Assembly (NCBI GenBank): GCA_030669305.1
Contig: DAOVDU010000012.1
Span: 1 to 35,504 of the forward strand
Direction: 5' to 3'
DNA length: 35,504 bases
Source of the DNA: Candidatus Aminicenantota bacterium
GTDB taxonomy: Bacteria > Acidobacteriota > Aminicenantia > Aminicenantales > Aminicenantaceae
Position numbers and translations under genes: made by a program
In this document: positions 23,671-32,469 of the stretch, in pieces
Position numbering within the stretch: position 1 is the stretch's first letter
How the letters are laid out: each line of letters begins with the position of its first letter
Notes under the pieces: model-generated
The model's database searches: none
Told to the model about the DNA's origin: nothing
The model's input: the letters and a program-made list of their open reading frames with translations, nothing else

Positions 23671-26533
23671 TTTTTCTCTTTTTTGATAATGAAGTTTTAT
23701 TTATTTTTTTCTTATCTAAATCCATAGGAATAAAAATAGTGAATAGAGAGCCTTCCCTTTCCTTGCTTTCCACTGTAATACGGCCTTCGTGTTCTTTAAT
23801 GATGGCATAGCTGATGGATAAACCAAGGCCGGTACCTTTTCCGAAGCCCTTAGTGGTAAAGAAAGGGTCAAAGATATGGGGCAAATATTGATCTTTTATT
23901 CCTGTTCCTGTGTCCTTGATTTTTATGACAGCCTGGTTATTCATTTGAGAGAGTTCGATTTTTAGCGTCCCTCCGTCAGGCATGACATCGATGGCATTGA
24001 GGATGATATTGATAAAAACCTGTTGAATCTTTTCTTCCTGAGCCCATAATGGATCGATGGAGTTGATGTTTAGCTCTAAGTTGATATTCATATTTTTTAA
24101 TTTGTAATCGATGAGAGATATAATCTCTTGAAGGCTTTCTTTGAGGTTTACCTGCTGGAATGAGGATTCTGAAGGATTTCGGGCGAAGTTAAGTAGGTTT
24201 TTAATTATTCGGGCAACCCTATCGGTTTGAACTTCGATTTTTTCCAGTATTTGAGAATGATGGGAATTGGCAAATTTTTTCTGGAGTATCTGAACATAAC
24301 TTGAGATTCCTGTTAAAGGAGTATTTATTTCATGAGCCACTCCAGCAGAGAGCAGCCCGATGGAAGCAAGCTTTTCGGAAGTAAGGAGCTGTTGCTGGAG
24401 AGATATCTTTTCTGTGATATCTTCGAAGACAATAACCGTCCCGTAAGGATTCATCTTGTTGTCTAACAGAGGGGTTTTTGTAATATCAAAAATTTTTTCC
24501 CCGTCGGAAGGCATTTTTAGAGTAATTTCGCTCAAGAGGCGGAAACCCAGTTGAGTATCTGGGGGGAAGATGGCTGAAAAATTTTTCTTGCCCAGCACAG
24601 AGCTTAATTTTTTCTCCTTTACTTCTTTTGCTTTCTTTGAAAAGGTTTCCTCGAGTACACGATTCCATCCGGTGATTCTTCCCTTCTGATCAAGAACTGC
24701 AACTCCAACTGTAAGGCTCTCTATTATGTTTTCGCTGTAGTCTTTAAGCCTCTCCAATTCAAGAGCTCTGATGTTAGCTTGGTTATAGAGATAGGCATTC
24801 TCCAAGGCCAAGGCTACCGGGGAAGATATGGTTCTTAGAAGTTCCCAGTCTTCACTGGTAAGGAAAGTATTATCCTTTTTTTTCCCCATTCCAAGACAGC
24901 CAATGATCTTATCTTCGACTTTTAACGACATGAAATGGAAGAAGCCGGAGGAAGAAAGATTTTCGAATTTTTTTTGGAGTTCTTTTTTTTCTGTGAAAGA
25001 AAAAACGGATAAGAATTCCTTTTCCTTTAACTGTTGATAGAGTTTTTCCTCAAAAAAGAGATGTGTCCCAGATAATGGCAACTTGCCTTTGGATATCAGT
25101 ATGTAGAAAGTGTTTTTTTCATTATCCACAGGAAGGAGAAGTGCGATGGTATTGAGTGAGAGAGCGTTGGCAATTAATTCCAATAAGGACTGAGAAAGTT
25201 TTTGAAGATTTCTTTCCCGGCTGATTTCCTGGCTGATGGATAGAAGAGTTTTGCGGTATTTGTAGCTTCGTTTGTAAATTGCTCTATCCATAAGGGATTG
25301 GATGAGCTTTTTTAAAGGTGAAAAGAGAGTCGCACCTAGTACTATGGCAAGTATTCCCAAGATTATTGCATTGAGCCTGTTTTCAGAAAATATTTTAGTT
25401 CTGGAACTTACAATGAAATAGAGAATTGCAATGACTACGTAGGAAAAAATCAGGGTGACTGCTTTCTTTAAAATAACCTCTAGGTCCATGAGTTTATATC
25501 TGGATATTGAGTAGGCAAAAGTCAGAGGAATTAGAGCTTGGAGAACAATGCTGAGTTCAGCTGCCTTTGAAGGAACATGTCCAGTCATGTACGGAATAAT
25601 GTAAAAAGTAGTAAAAGGAACGACGCCAAAGCCAAGGCCATAGGCAATCCATTTTAGCTGTTTTTTTATAATAAGGTTTGAAGCTTTTAAGCTGTCATGC
25701 AAGATAATGGCTAAAGCAACGATTGAAAACAGAGCAAAGTGAAGGAGGTCAAGTTTTTCGGAGGTCTGGTTAAATCTGAGCATAAAAAAGTCATTACTAT
25801 GTTTCATGAAAGGAAGATGAGGAAAAATTTTCGTCAGAAAAAGAATCAAGCCCGGAAGATACAGAGAATAAACTGAGGAAGGCTTAATTTTAAGAATTTT
25901 TTTTCGTATGGGAAAAGTGAGAAAAAAATGAAGTAAAAGGGGAGGAAAAACAAGAAAAGCTATCTTATCAAGCCAGTAAAATGTGCTGTCCAGAATATTT
26001 AGTTGTCCGGTTGGGGAAAAAATATAAAAAGAATAAAAGGCCAAAGAAAGAAGGAAAAAAAGGATATAGGGCATAGTGATAGCTTTCTTTGAATAGAGAA
26101 AAACAATAATGCCTATGACGATCGTGGTCAGTGCAATAAGGGCAAGATAAAAATAGATGAGATTGGCTCCCTTTTTACTCAAATAAAAAAAAGGGACAAG
26201 GATCTCTCCCTCTCGTTTAATTTGGTAGGAAACGCCTTGGTCTGAACTATCAGCTATCCATAGATTTTTAGCAACATCAATGTTGTTTCTTATAGGGATA
26301 TTATTGATGGAAACGAGAATATCACCCTTTTTGATTCCATGTAAATAGGCGGGACTGTCTACTTCGACCTTTATCGCAGTGAGACCTCCAGACTTTTCTT
26401 TCCAAATCACACCGTCTGTAGGTTCTTTCCAAGTAGCTTTTTTATAGATATTTATGCCTCCAAGCACAAGTAAAGCAAAGATGGATATAACGGCCAAGTA
26501 AATCTTCTTATTCATAATGGCTTTTGGGGTCAT
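23639..26533 (-). CDS. Membrane sensor histidine kinase: PDZ-like, multi-TM, GAF, PAS, HisKA, HATPase
   Basis: This 964-residue sensor starts with one membrane helix (about residues 8-30) and a PDZ-like domain (about 40-125; SPAYLHGIKKGDILVSINN). A block of roughly seven to eight helices follows (about 130-400). The cytoplasmic part has a GAF-like domain (about 440-590), a PAS domain (about 610-715; GVAVLDQKGRITGWN), HisKA with His734 in AGVAHEINTPLTG, and an HATPase domain (NIILNAIDVMPDGG, KDTGTGI, GTGLGLSISY). The lysine-rich tail overlaps the regulator gene, so they form one operon. A PDZ domain before the membrane block suggests sensing of envelope proteins or peptides, but that is inference. 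The start is unsure: ATG 26533 or 26515, both without a clear ribosome site. Confidence 0.9.
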   Translation of the reverse strand: MTPKAIMNKKIYLAVISIFALLVLGGINIYKKATWKEPTDGVIWKEKSGGLTAIKVEVDSPAYLHGIKKGDILVSINNIPIRNNIDVAKNLWIADSSDQGVSYQIKREGEILVPFFYLSKKGANLIYFYLALIALTTIVIGIIVFLYSKKAITMPYILFFLLSLAFYSFYIFSPTGQLNILDSTFYWLDKIAFLVFPPLLLHFFLTFPIRKKILKIKPSSVYSLYLPGLILFLTKIFPHLPFMKHSNDFFMLRFNQTSEKLDLLHFALFSIVALAIILHDSLKASNLIIKKQLKWIAYGLGFGVVPFTTFYIIPYMTGHVPSKAAELSIVLQALIPLTFAYSISRYKLMDLEVILKKAVTLIFSYVVIAILYFIVSSRTKIFSENRLNAIILGILAIVLGATLFSPLKKLIQSLMDRAIYKRSYKYRKTLLSISQEISRERNLQKLSQSLLELIANALSLNTIALLLPVDNEKNTFYILISKGKLPLSGTHLFFEEKLYQQLKEKEFLSVFSFTEKKELQKKFENLSSSGFFHFMSLKVEDKIIGCLGMGKKKDNTFLTSEDWELLRTISSPVALALENAYLYNQANIRALELERLKDYSENIIESLTVGVAVLDQKGRITGWNRVLEETFSKKAKEVKEKKLSSVLGKKNFSAIFPPDTQLGFRLLSEITLKMPSDGEKIFDITKTPLLDNKMNPYGTVIVFEDITEKISLQQQLLTSEKLASIGLLSAGVAHEINTPLTGISSYVQILQKKFANSHHSQILEKIEVQTDRVARIIKNLLNFARNPSESSFQQVNLKESLQEIISLIDYKLKNMNINLELNINSIDPLWAQEEKIQQVFINIILNAIDVMPDGGTLKIELSQMNNQAVIKIKDTGTGIKDQYLPHIFDPFFTTKGFGKGTGLGLSISYAIIKEHEGRITVESKEREGSLFTIFIPMDLDKKKINKTSLSKKRKNGKKQNDSYN

Positions 26534-26598
26534 TTTTTTTCTGAATCTTTAGAGAATCCAAAAAATTGAATCATCTTGATAAAAAATATATGTAAAGC

Positions 26599-26883
26599 TT
26601 AATTCAAAATATGTCTCTGCCCAGCCCTTATGGCCCATTTTATGCTTGGTTGATTCAGATATTTCTTCAGAGCTAAGTTTTCCTTCAACCCTAAAGGTTT
26701 TGTGCTTCTGGATAAAAAGGTGCTCATATAATCATATTTAGGCTTTTTTACGATCTGTGGATTCGCTCCCGTTTTTTTTGCATAGAAGAGATTTGAGAGG
26801 GGATATTTTCTTGCTTTAGGAGAAGAGAGAGCAAGCGAAACCAGGAAAAAAAGGATTATGGCTGATAGGATTTTATGTTTCAT
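26599..26883 (-). CDS. Small exported protein of unknown function
   Basis: This 94-residue frame has a clear N-terminal signal peptide (HKILSAIILFFLVSLALSS) followed by a basic, proline-containing mature part of about 70 residues without cysteines. I recognise no family. It lies 65 bases upstream of the sensor kinase gene in the same direction and is probably the first gene of that operon. A periplasmic partner or signal for the PDZ-bearing kinase is conceivable but unsupported. The ribosome site is weak and the predicted transcription start falls only a few bases before the ATG. It may be mis-called, though the signal peptide and a fitting promoter favour a real gene. Confidence 0.55.
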   Translation of the reverse strand: MKHKILSAIILFFLVSLALSSPKARKYPLSNLFYAKKTGANPQIVKKPKYDYMSTFLSRSTKPLGLKENLALKKYLNQPSIKWAIRAGQRHILN

Positions 26884-26892
26884 CTTTACTTA

Positions 26893-26921
26893 AAAATAAA
26901 ACTTTCCTCAGGTTTTGTCAA
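26893..26921 (-). promoter_or_regulatory. Sigma-70-type promoter for the small exported protein / PDZ-kinase operon
   Basis: The minus strand has TTGACA (26921-26916), 17 bases and TATTTT (26898-26893). The start would be near 26886, which leaves almost no leader before ATG 26883 and fits the lack of a Shine-Dalgarno there. Confidence 0.45.
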
Positions 26922-26936
26922 CTTCAATTAAGTCTG

Positions 26937-27090
26937 TTCAGTCTATTCGGTTTATCTGGTTTATCTGGGTTTGTCTCCCTCTCACCCCCTCTCCCTGTCC
27001 CTATTCCCCATTTTCTTCTTTGGCAGTATATCTAAGTAGGCAAGACAAACTAAAGGGCAAGACAATAAGGCAAGACAAATTTGGTTTAAA
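26937..27090. repeat. Intergenic repeat patch: GTTTATCTG nonamers and GGCAAGACAA words
   Basis: Nonamer words of the form TTTATCTGG or TTTGTCT run at 26940-26977. A C-rich stretch follows, then three GGCAAGACAA-type words (about 27038-27078), ending in a 22-base sequence identical to 5280-5301. The left and right words are partly inverted (TTTGTCT with AGACAAA), as in the patch at 5219-5302. This begins the gene-free 648 bases of 26884-27531. Confidence 0.7.
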
Positions 27091-27190
27091 GTTTAATGTT
27101 TAAGGTTTAATTTTATTTATTTTTTACCTTAAACCTTCAACCTTAAACCTTCAACCATTTAAATTCTTACCTTAAACCTTCAACCTTAAA
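27084..27190. repeat. Inverted heptamer element (copy 2 of the 22014-22173 family)
   Basis: Four GTTTAAN words in a row (27084-27111) face CCTTAAA/CCTTCAA words at 27127-27154 and 27170-27190. The joining stretch CCATTTAAATTCTTA between the two right-hand arrays corresponds to CCCATTTCTATTCTTG in copy 1, so the elements are related by descent. The distal CCAAATTCC ends of copy 1 are not present here. Confidence 0.75.
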
Positions 27191-27335
27191 CCAGTTACGT
27201 CTTACGGCTTACGATTCTCGGATTTGAGCTTTGAGTTGTTTACTCTTCATTTCTAACCTTTAAAGATGGAAAAAATCACCATGAGAATCATCTCTAAAGG
27301 CTATTTACATGTTTTATCAATTGCCTAGAAAATAG

Positions 27336-27422
27336 TGAATGGTAAATGGTGAATGGAAAATACTGACATACTGCTATACTGACAGAGAATAAGAAAATGG
27401 TTAATGGTGAATGGAGAATAGA
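27336..27422. repeat. Short tandem words: TGAATGG heptamers and TACTGACA octamers
   Basis: Heptamers TGAATGG, TAAATGG, TGAATGG occupy 27336-27356; octamers TACTGACA, TACTGCTA, TACTGACA occupy 27361-27384; AATGGT-type heptamers return at 27395-27422. The preceding bases 27191-27335 contain a short TTACG-word patch (about 27196-27215) and otherwise nothing I can name. No reading frame here looks genuine. Confidence 0.65.
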
Positions 27423-27457
27423 AAAAACTGATCGGCCGATTTACTGAGGTAATAAAG

Positions 27458-27486
27458 TTGACAAATAAAGGAGTATTCCCTAATAT
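27458..27486 (+). promoter_or_regulatory. Sigma-70-type promoter of the pilus/secretion operon
   Basis: TTGACA (27458-27463), 17 bases and TAATAT (27481-27486) predict a start near 27493, about 39 bases before the first gene of the operon at 27532. Confidence 0.55.
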
Positions 27487-27531
27487 TAGTTTACATTTAG
27501 TTTAAAACTTTATGGGAATTATTGACGAAAG

Positions 27532-28740
27532 ATGCCATATTTTCTTTGCAAGTTAGCCACAGAAGACGGAAACGTTATTTCTCAATCCTTTTTTGCCCCA
27601 TCTTTTAAGGAATGCAAAAGGCGTTTCGAGGAAGAGGGGTTATGTATATTATCGATCAAAAGAGATTGGAAAAGGATAAAGATTCCTGCTGTTCCTTTTG
27701 AAAGGAAGATTAAGGAGAAAGACTTCATCATGTTTAACCAGGAGCTCGTGGCACTCATCAGAGCAGGTTATCCTCTACTCAAGAGTATTGAAATCATAAT
27801 TAGCCGAGTTAAGAATTTACATCTTAAAGAGTTATTGATGTTGGTTGAAAATGAAATTCGTGGCGGTAAATCCCTTTCAGAAGCCTTTGCACATTTTGAG
27901 AAAGACGTTTCTAAAGTTTACCTTGCTTCCCTTATGGCTGGGGAGCGCAGTGGAAACTTAGCAGAAACAATCGGCCGTTTCATTAGTTATGCAAAGGTTA
28001 TTTCCAGCACTAAATCAAGAATTAAGGCTGCCCTTACTTACCCAACTATTCTGATTTTGTTTTCCTTCATACTCATCGGAATACTTGTAAATTTTATCAT
28101 CCCCCGGTTTTCTGAGTTCTATTCTGATTTCGAAGCACAACTTCCTGCTATTACTCGTGCACTGACATCTTTTACTCTTACCATGAGAAGGAATCTTCCT
28201 TTATTGCTTGCCTTTGTATTTTTATTTTCTTTGGTCTATTTTCTGTTGAGAAAAAGAGAAAAAGGCCTTATTTTCTTAGATAGGATCAAGCTCAAAATTC
28301 CATATGGGCGAACAATCTTGCTAGAATCAGCGATTTCTCTTTTTTGCAGGACTCTAAGCCTTCTCCTTGAAGGCGGGATTTCTCTTCTTTCAGCAGTCGG
28401 CATTGCCAGTCAAGCTGTTCCCAATAGATTTCTTTTCGAAAAAACGAAGAGTCTTCCCGATTATATAAAAAACGGAGAAAGCCTGTCTGAATCCCTTAAA
28501 AAAACCGATTTTTTTTCCTCCTTAGCGCTGGATATGATTCGTATAGGAGAGACGTCAGCTAACCTCGAGGGGATGTTAAAGGATATATCTGATGTCTATG
28601 ACGAAAGAATAAGTTCAAAAATCGATACTTTCATTTCCCTTATTGAACCGGTCATTATCATTTTTATGGGCTTGATAGCTGCAGCAATGCTCCTTGCGGT
28701 TTATCTGCCAATTTTTAATATAATAAGAGTAACCCAATGA
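27532..28740 (+). CDS. pilC: Type IV pilus / type II secretion inner-membrane platform protein (PilC/GspF)
   Basis: This 402-residue polytopic protein forms the rotor-like platform on which the assembly ATPase acts. It has the duplicated GspF domain layout. The first cytoplasmic repeat contains FMFNQELVALIRAGYPLLKSIE; a pair of membrane helices lies at about 165-245; the second repeat has LFCRTLSLLLEGGISLL; and the last helix (VIIIFMGLIAAAMLLAVYLPIF) is C-terminal. It is the first gene of a seven-gene operon. The stop overlaps the next start in an ATGA. The ribosome site is weak. Confidence 0.93.
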   Translation: MPYFLCKLATEDGNVISQSFFAPSFKECKRRFEEEGLCILSIKRDWKRIKIPAVPFERKIKEKDFIMFNQELVALIRAGYPLLKSIEIIISRVKNLHLKELLMLVENEIRGGKSLSEAFAHFEKDVSKVYLASLMAGERSGNLAETIGRFISYAKVISSTKSRIKAALTYPTILILFSFILIGILVNFIIPRFSEFYSDFEAQLPAITRALTSFTLTMRRNLPLLLAFVFLFSLVYFLLRKREKGLIFLDRIKLKIPYGRTILLESAISLFCRTLSLLLEGGISLLSAVGIASQAVPNRFLFEKTKSLPDYIKNGESLSESLKKTDFFSSLALDMIRIGETSANLEGMLKDISDVYDERISSKIDTFISLIEPVIIIFMGLIAAAMLLAVYLPIFNIIRVTQ

Positions 28741-30359
28741 TTAATAAAACAAAAAAGGAAAAAGTTAAAAATATTCTTCTCAACGAAGAAAAGGAAACAA
28801 AAAAATTGGCTGATAGATATCGGGTTCCCTATATCGATCTTTCATCCTATTCGTTCAACAGAGAGTTAATTCAGGCTTTCCCTGTTGATTTTATTTACCG
28901 CTCGAATTTTATTCCTTTAGAAGAGAATGAAAATATCGTGAAAATAGCTATTGCTGATCCTTCGGACATTGCAATCATTGATTCCATTGAATCTTTTCTG
29001 GGAAAGAAGGTAGAAGTTTATGCTTCTTCAAAGAGGGCGATTCATGAGGCGCTTCGGAAGAGCGAAACAGCTCTCCAGGTTCTAAAGGATGCCACCGAAG
29101 AGTTCATCATGCAAGTCGTAGAAAAGGAAGGAGGTGAGGAGGAAGAAGTCATCTCGGTTGAGAAGTTGGCAGATCAAGATGGCTCTATTATTAAGCTCGT
29201 TAATTCCATCATTTTTACAGCTGTCCAAAAGAGAGCCAGTGATGTCCATGTAGAATCGAGAGAAAAGGGTGTGGCCATCAAGTATCGCATCGATGGAGTT
29301 TTGAGTGAAGCCATGGAGGCAATCGATAAAAAGTTTCAATCACCCATCATTTCCAGGATTAAAGTCATGTCCGACCTTGATATAGCTGAAAGAAGAGTTC
29401 CCCAGGATGGAAGATTCAGATTGAAAATCAAAGATAAAACCATAGATTTTCGTATCTCCATCATGCCCAGTATTTATGGTGAAGATGCTGTCATCAGAAT
29501 CCTTGATAAAGAGATGATAACAGAGGCCATATCCGAATTGAGATTGGATTTGCTCGGTTTTTCCGATGAAGTACTTAAAGGGTTCGAAAAATATATCATT
29601 CAGCCCTACGGGATGGTTCTTGTGACAGGCCCTACAGGAAGCGGGAAAACAACAACATTATATGCTGCTATAACAGAAATAAAATCTCCAGAGGATAAGA
29701 TTATTACTATTGAAGATCCAGTTGAGTACCAAATAGAAGGAATTACCCAAATTCCTATCAATGAGAAAAAAGGGTTGACATTCGCTCGTGGCTTGAGATC
29801 AATATTGAGACATGATCCTGATAAAATAATGGTCGGCGAGATTAGAGACCCTGAAACCGCCCAGATTGCTATCCAATCTGCTCTAACCGGTCATCTGGTG
29901 TTTACCACGGTTCATGCCAATAATGTTTTTGATGTTATTGGCCGCTTTCTCCATATGAAAGTAGATCCATACAGTTTTATATCTGCGCTGAATTGTATTC
30001 TTGCTCAACGGTTGGTAAGAGTTCTCTGTCCCAAGTGCAAGAAAGCTCTTAAATACGGAAAAGAAATACTGCTTGAATCAGGATTCGATCCAGAAAAGTA
30101 CAAGGATCAGATCTTCTACGAAGTTCATGGTTGTGAGGCATGTAATTTCACTGGCTATCAAGGAAGGACGGCAATAGCTGAATTGCTAGAACTATCCGAT
30201 GAGATTCGGGAGATGATTTTGGCAAGAAAGCCCCTTTCAGAAGTGAAAAAGAGAGCAAAAACTGAGGGCATGCTTTTTTTAAGAGAAGCAGGAATTGAGA
30301 AGCTATTAAAAGGCGTAACGAGCCTTAAAGAACTAAACAAGGTGACTTTTGTTGAATAA
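28737..30359 (+). CDS. pilB: Type IV pilus / type II secretion assembly ATPase (PilB/GspE)
   Basis: This 540-residue cytoplasmic ATPase powers pilus or pseudopilus assembly. An N-terminal GspE-N domain (about 10-110) is followed by the ATPase core: Walker A GPTGSGKT at 298-305, the ITIEDPVEYQI Asp-box region, Walker B-type IMVGEIRDPETAQIA, and the His-box TTVHAN. A four-cysteine zinc motif (CPKC from 431, then CEAC about 35 residues on) marks the PilB/GspE class rather than the retraction ATPase PilT. The gene overlaps pilC by four bases. All motifs are intact. Confidence 0.96.
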   Translation: MINKTKKEKVKNILLNEEKETKKLADRYRVPYIDLSSYSFNRELIQAFPVDFIYRSNFIPLEENENIVKIAIADPSDIAIIDSIESFLGKKVEVYASSKRAIHEALRKSETALQVLKDATEEFIMQVVEKEGGEEEEVISVEKLADQDGSIIKLVNSIIFTAVQKRASDVHVESREKGVAIKYRIDGVLSEAMEAIDKKFQSPIISRIKVMSDLDIAERRVPQDGRFRLKIKDKTIDFRISIMPSIYGEDAVIRILDKEMITEAISELRLDLLGFSDEVLKGFEKYIIQPYGMVLVTGPTGSGKTTTLYAAITEIKSPEDKIITIEDPVEYQIEGITQIPINEKKGLTFARGLRSILRHDPDKIMVGEIRDPETAQIAIQSALTGHLVFTTVHANNVFDVIGRFLHMKVDPYSFISALNCILAQRLVRVLCPKCKKALKYGKEILLESGFDPEKYKDQIFYEVHGCEACNFTGYQGRTAIAELLELSDEIREMILARKPLSEVKKRAKTEGMLFLREAGIEKLLKGVTSLKELNKVTFVE

Positions 30360-30393
30360 GAGGATAGCGTTTCAATAATAGATAGTACAAGAA

Positions 30394-31362
30394 ATGCAAA
30401 ATAAAAAAAGCGAGATACGGAAAATGGCGTCTGTAAAAGATAAAATTAAAGATTTTTTCACCAAGAAACCTGTTCCTCATTCGGCTTTTCAGATTTCATC
30501 TCTTTATATCACTGGAGGGCATTTCTCTCCCTCAGATGGAAAAATCAAGAATCACTTTGTTTTTCCCCTTGAAAGAGGGATAGTTCAGCCCTCTTTTAAC
30601 AAGAAAAACATAAAGAAGCCAGAATTATTGGAAAGGAAGATAAAGGAGGGTATAGAAAGACTTCTTATTTCTGACCACAGAGTGGGTTTCATCCTTCCAG
30701 AGTTATGCCAAAAAGCTTTTGTTTTTTCATTTGATTCGTTACCCCCATCCCAAAAGGAGAGAGAACAGATCATTCGCTTCAGAGTGAAAAAACAGATACC
30801 TTTGCTGGCTCGAGACGCAAGAGTTACTTTTGATTTAATAAAATCAAATGACCAGGTGAAAATTCTTGCCTCGATTATCAGAACTACGGTTGTGGAAGAA
30901 TATGAAAATTTCTTCAGCCAACTCAAGTTGAAAGTAAAAACAATTGGAGCTCCAATTATATGTCTTTCCAATTTGCTCGACTGGGAGAAAGAAAAGAATT
31001 TTCTCTTAATGAATATGGAGGAAGATTCTTATAGTCTTTTGGCTGTTTTAAATTCAGAAATTGTCCTCTGCCGTCAGAAATCCTCAACTCATGAGCACCA
31101 AAATCAGGAGTCTTTAGGCCAGAAAAATGCGACCATTGTTCAGGAAATAGAGAACACGGCTAATTTTATTGAGGATAGAGAAAAAAAGAAGATTGATTCC
31201 TTCTGGTTACGTATAGGCTTACTTGACTCAGAAGAAGAAACATTCTCTTACCTTAAAGGAGAGTTGACTTTTCCAGTCAAAAGAATAGAGTCTTTGCTGA
31301 AGTTTAATCTTACTGCGCAAGAAAAAAAGATGTTATCTCCTTTAATAGGTCAAATTCTGTGA
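30394..31362 (+). CDS. PilM/GspL-like cytoplasmic assembly protein (divergent)
   Basis: This 322-residue soluble protein occupies the pilM position. PilM is an actin-like protein that ties the cytoplasmic ATPase to the membrane PilNO ring. Here the usual nucleotide-binding DIGT-like start is replaced by AFQISSLYITGG, and the typical GVPxxxV elements are hard to find. It has LPPSQKEREQIIRFRVKKQI, which resembles the PilM/GspL segment leading to IP(F/L). It may have lost ATP binding. No membrane helix is seen, in contrast to GspL. The start could be ATG 30394 or ATG 30424 (MASVKDK); neither has a strong ribosome site. The role rests mainly on gene order. Confidence 0.7.
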   Translation: MQNKKSEIRKMASVKDKIKDFFTKKPVPHSAFQISSLYITGGHFSPSDGKIKNHFVFPLERGIVQPSFNKKNIKKPELLERKIKEGIERLLISDHRVGFILPELCQKAFVFSFDSLPPSQKEREQIIRFRVKKQIPLLARDARVTFDLIKSNDQVKILASIIRTTVVEEYENFFSQLKLKVKTIGAPIICLSNLLDWEKEKNFLLMNMEEDSYSLLAVLNSEIVLCRQKSSTHEHQNQESLGQKNATIVQEIENTANFIEDREKKKIDSFWLRIGLLDSEEETFSYLKGELTFPVKRIESLLKFNLTAQEKKMLSPLIGQIL

Positions 31363-31925
31363 AAATGCAAAAGAGATTAAATTTAGATTTTGCAAGCCAT
31401 CCGCTGAAAAATAGAAGATTGTTTTATCTACTTTTTACTTTACTTACGTTTGTTTTTCTTTTTGTTTCCATTATTGCAGGAAATATCTATTTCAAGTATG
31501 GAAATAAGGCTAAAAACATTAAAGCTTCCGTCGCAAAAGTCGATAAGATGATAAAAGGTGCTCAAAGACAAGAAAAGAGATTTACAACTCAAATTAAGGC
31601 GGCTGAAGAGACATTAAAGAGGAAAATAGATCTAATAAATACTTTGATTCTTAGGAAAAGCTTTTCATGGATAGATTTTCTATCGGACTTGGAAAAATCT
31701 CTTCCCGATTCCTGTTATATTGTTTCTTTAGCTCCTTCCCTGAAAGAAGATGCAACTATAGAAGTCAGGTTAGAGGTTGCCTCTCCTAATTTGGATGAAA
31801 TCTTAAAACTTATCACTCGGTTAAATTCTATGCCGTTTAAACGAATAAATTTAATGAAAGAATCAAAAAAGGAAAATGGTTTCTTACTATCGGAGATATC
31901 TTTAATCTATGAGAGAAATATTTGA
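31359..31925 (+). CDS. pilN: PilN-like inner-membrane assembly protein
   Basis: This 188-residue bitopic protein has a short cytoplasmic N-terminus (RLNLDFASHPLKNRR), which corresponds to the PilM-binding INLxxxP motif of PilN. One membrane helix follows (about 22-44), then a coiled-coil and a ferredoxin-like periplasmic domain. The frame starts with GTG at 31359, overlapping the previous stop; ATG at 31365 is an alternative. It overlaps the PilO-like gene by 17 bases. Confidence 0.82.
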   Translation: MKMQKRLNLDFASHPLKNRRLFYLLFTLLTFVFLFVSIIAGNIYFKYGNKAKNIKASVAKVDKMIKGAQRQEKRFTTQIKAAEETLKRKIDLINTLILRKSFSWIDFLSDLEKSLPDSCYIVSLAPSLKEDATIEVRLEVASPNLDEILKLITRLNSMPFKRINLMKESKKENGFLLSEISLIYERNI

Positions 31926-32469
31926 TCTATTAGAACAAAAAGAGCAAAAGATATTGGGCTTGCTCTGCCTATTACTAGTCGTTGCTCTTTTATTTTACTC
32001 TTTTATTGCTTCAGGTGAGAAGAAAACATATCTTCGCACTGTAGACTCCCTCTCGTCCAAGCAAAAAGAATATCAAAAAATAGACTCAAGCAAAACAGAG
32101 AAAAGATTAGAATGGCTTAAATGGAGCGAAGCTCGCCGCGACATAGATACCTTAAAAAAGGAATATTTTTATAAAGAAAAGGAAGATATCAATCAACTAA
32201 GGCAGAACTTAGAAGGAATTTTTAACGAGACAAAAATTCATGCTTCTGATATTAAATATGACTACGAAGAGTTCAAGCGAGAACAAATCAAAAAAGTTAA
32301 TTTAACCTTTAATATAACAGGGTCATATTTTTCACTGAAAAAATTCATTCATTCTGTGGAAAAGCTGCCAAAATTCTTGGTTGTAGAAAAAATCGATTTT
32401 GTTGAAATTGACACTCAAAGCGGGAGGCTCAAGTTAAGGATTATTTTAGCAGGCTATTATGAAAGTTAA
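31909..32469 (+). CDS. pilO: PilO-like inner-membrane assembly protein
   Basis: This 186-residue bitopic protein has one membrane helix (about 14-33; ILGLLCLLLVVALLFYSFIA), a predicted coiled coil (about 40-115) and a C-terminal periplasmic ferredoxin-like domain with FNITGSYFSLKKFIHSVEKLP, a stretch typical of PilO. PilN and PilO pair in the periplasm to form the alignment complex. It overlaps both neighbours (17 and 11 bases), so the assembly genes are tightly coupled. Confidence 0.84.
   Translation: MREIFDLLEQKEQKILGLLCLLLVVALLFYSFIASGEKKTYLRTVDSLSSKQKEYQKIDSSKTEKRLEWLKWSEARRDIDTLKKEYFYKEKEDINQLRQNLEGIFNETKIHASDIKYDYEEFKREQIKKVNLTFNITGSYFSLKKFIHSVEKLPKFLVVEKIDFVEIDTQSGRLKLRIILAGYYES

Noticed and set aside
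26915-27103. 62-residue open frame on the plus strand
   Set aside because: It is made of the TTTATCTGG and GGCAAGACAA repeats and a C-rich stretch, with no ribosome site and no protein-like composition.
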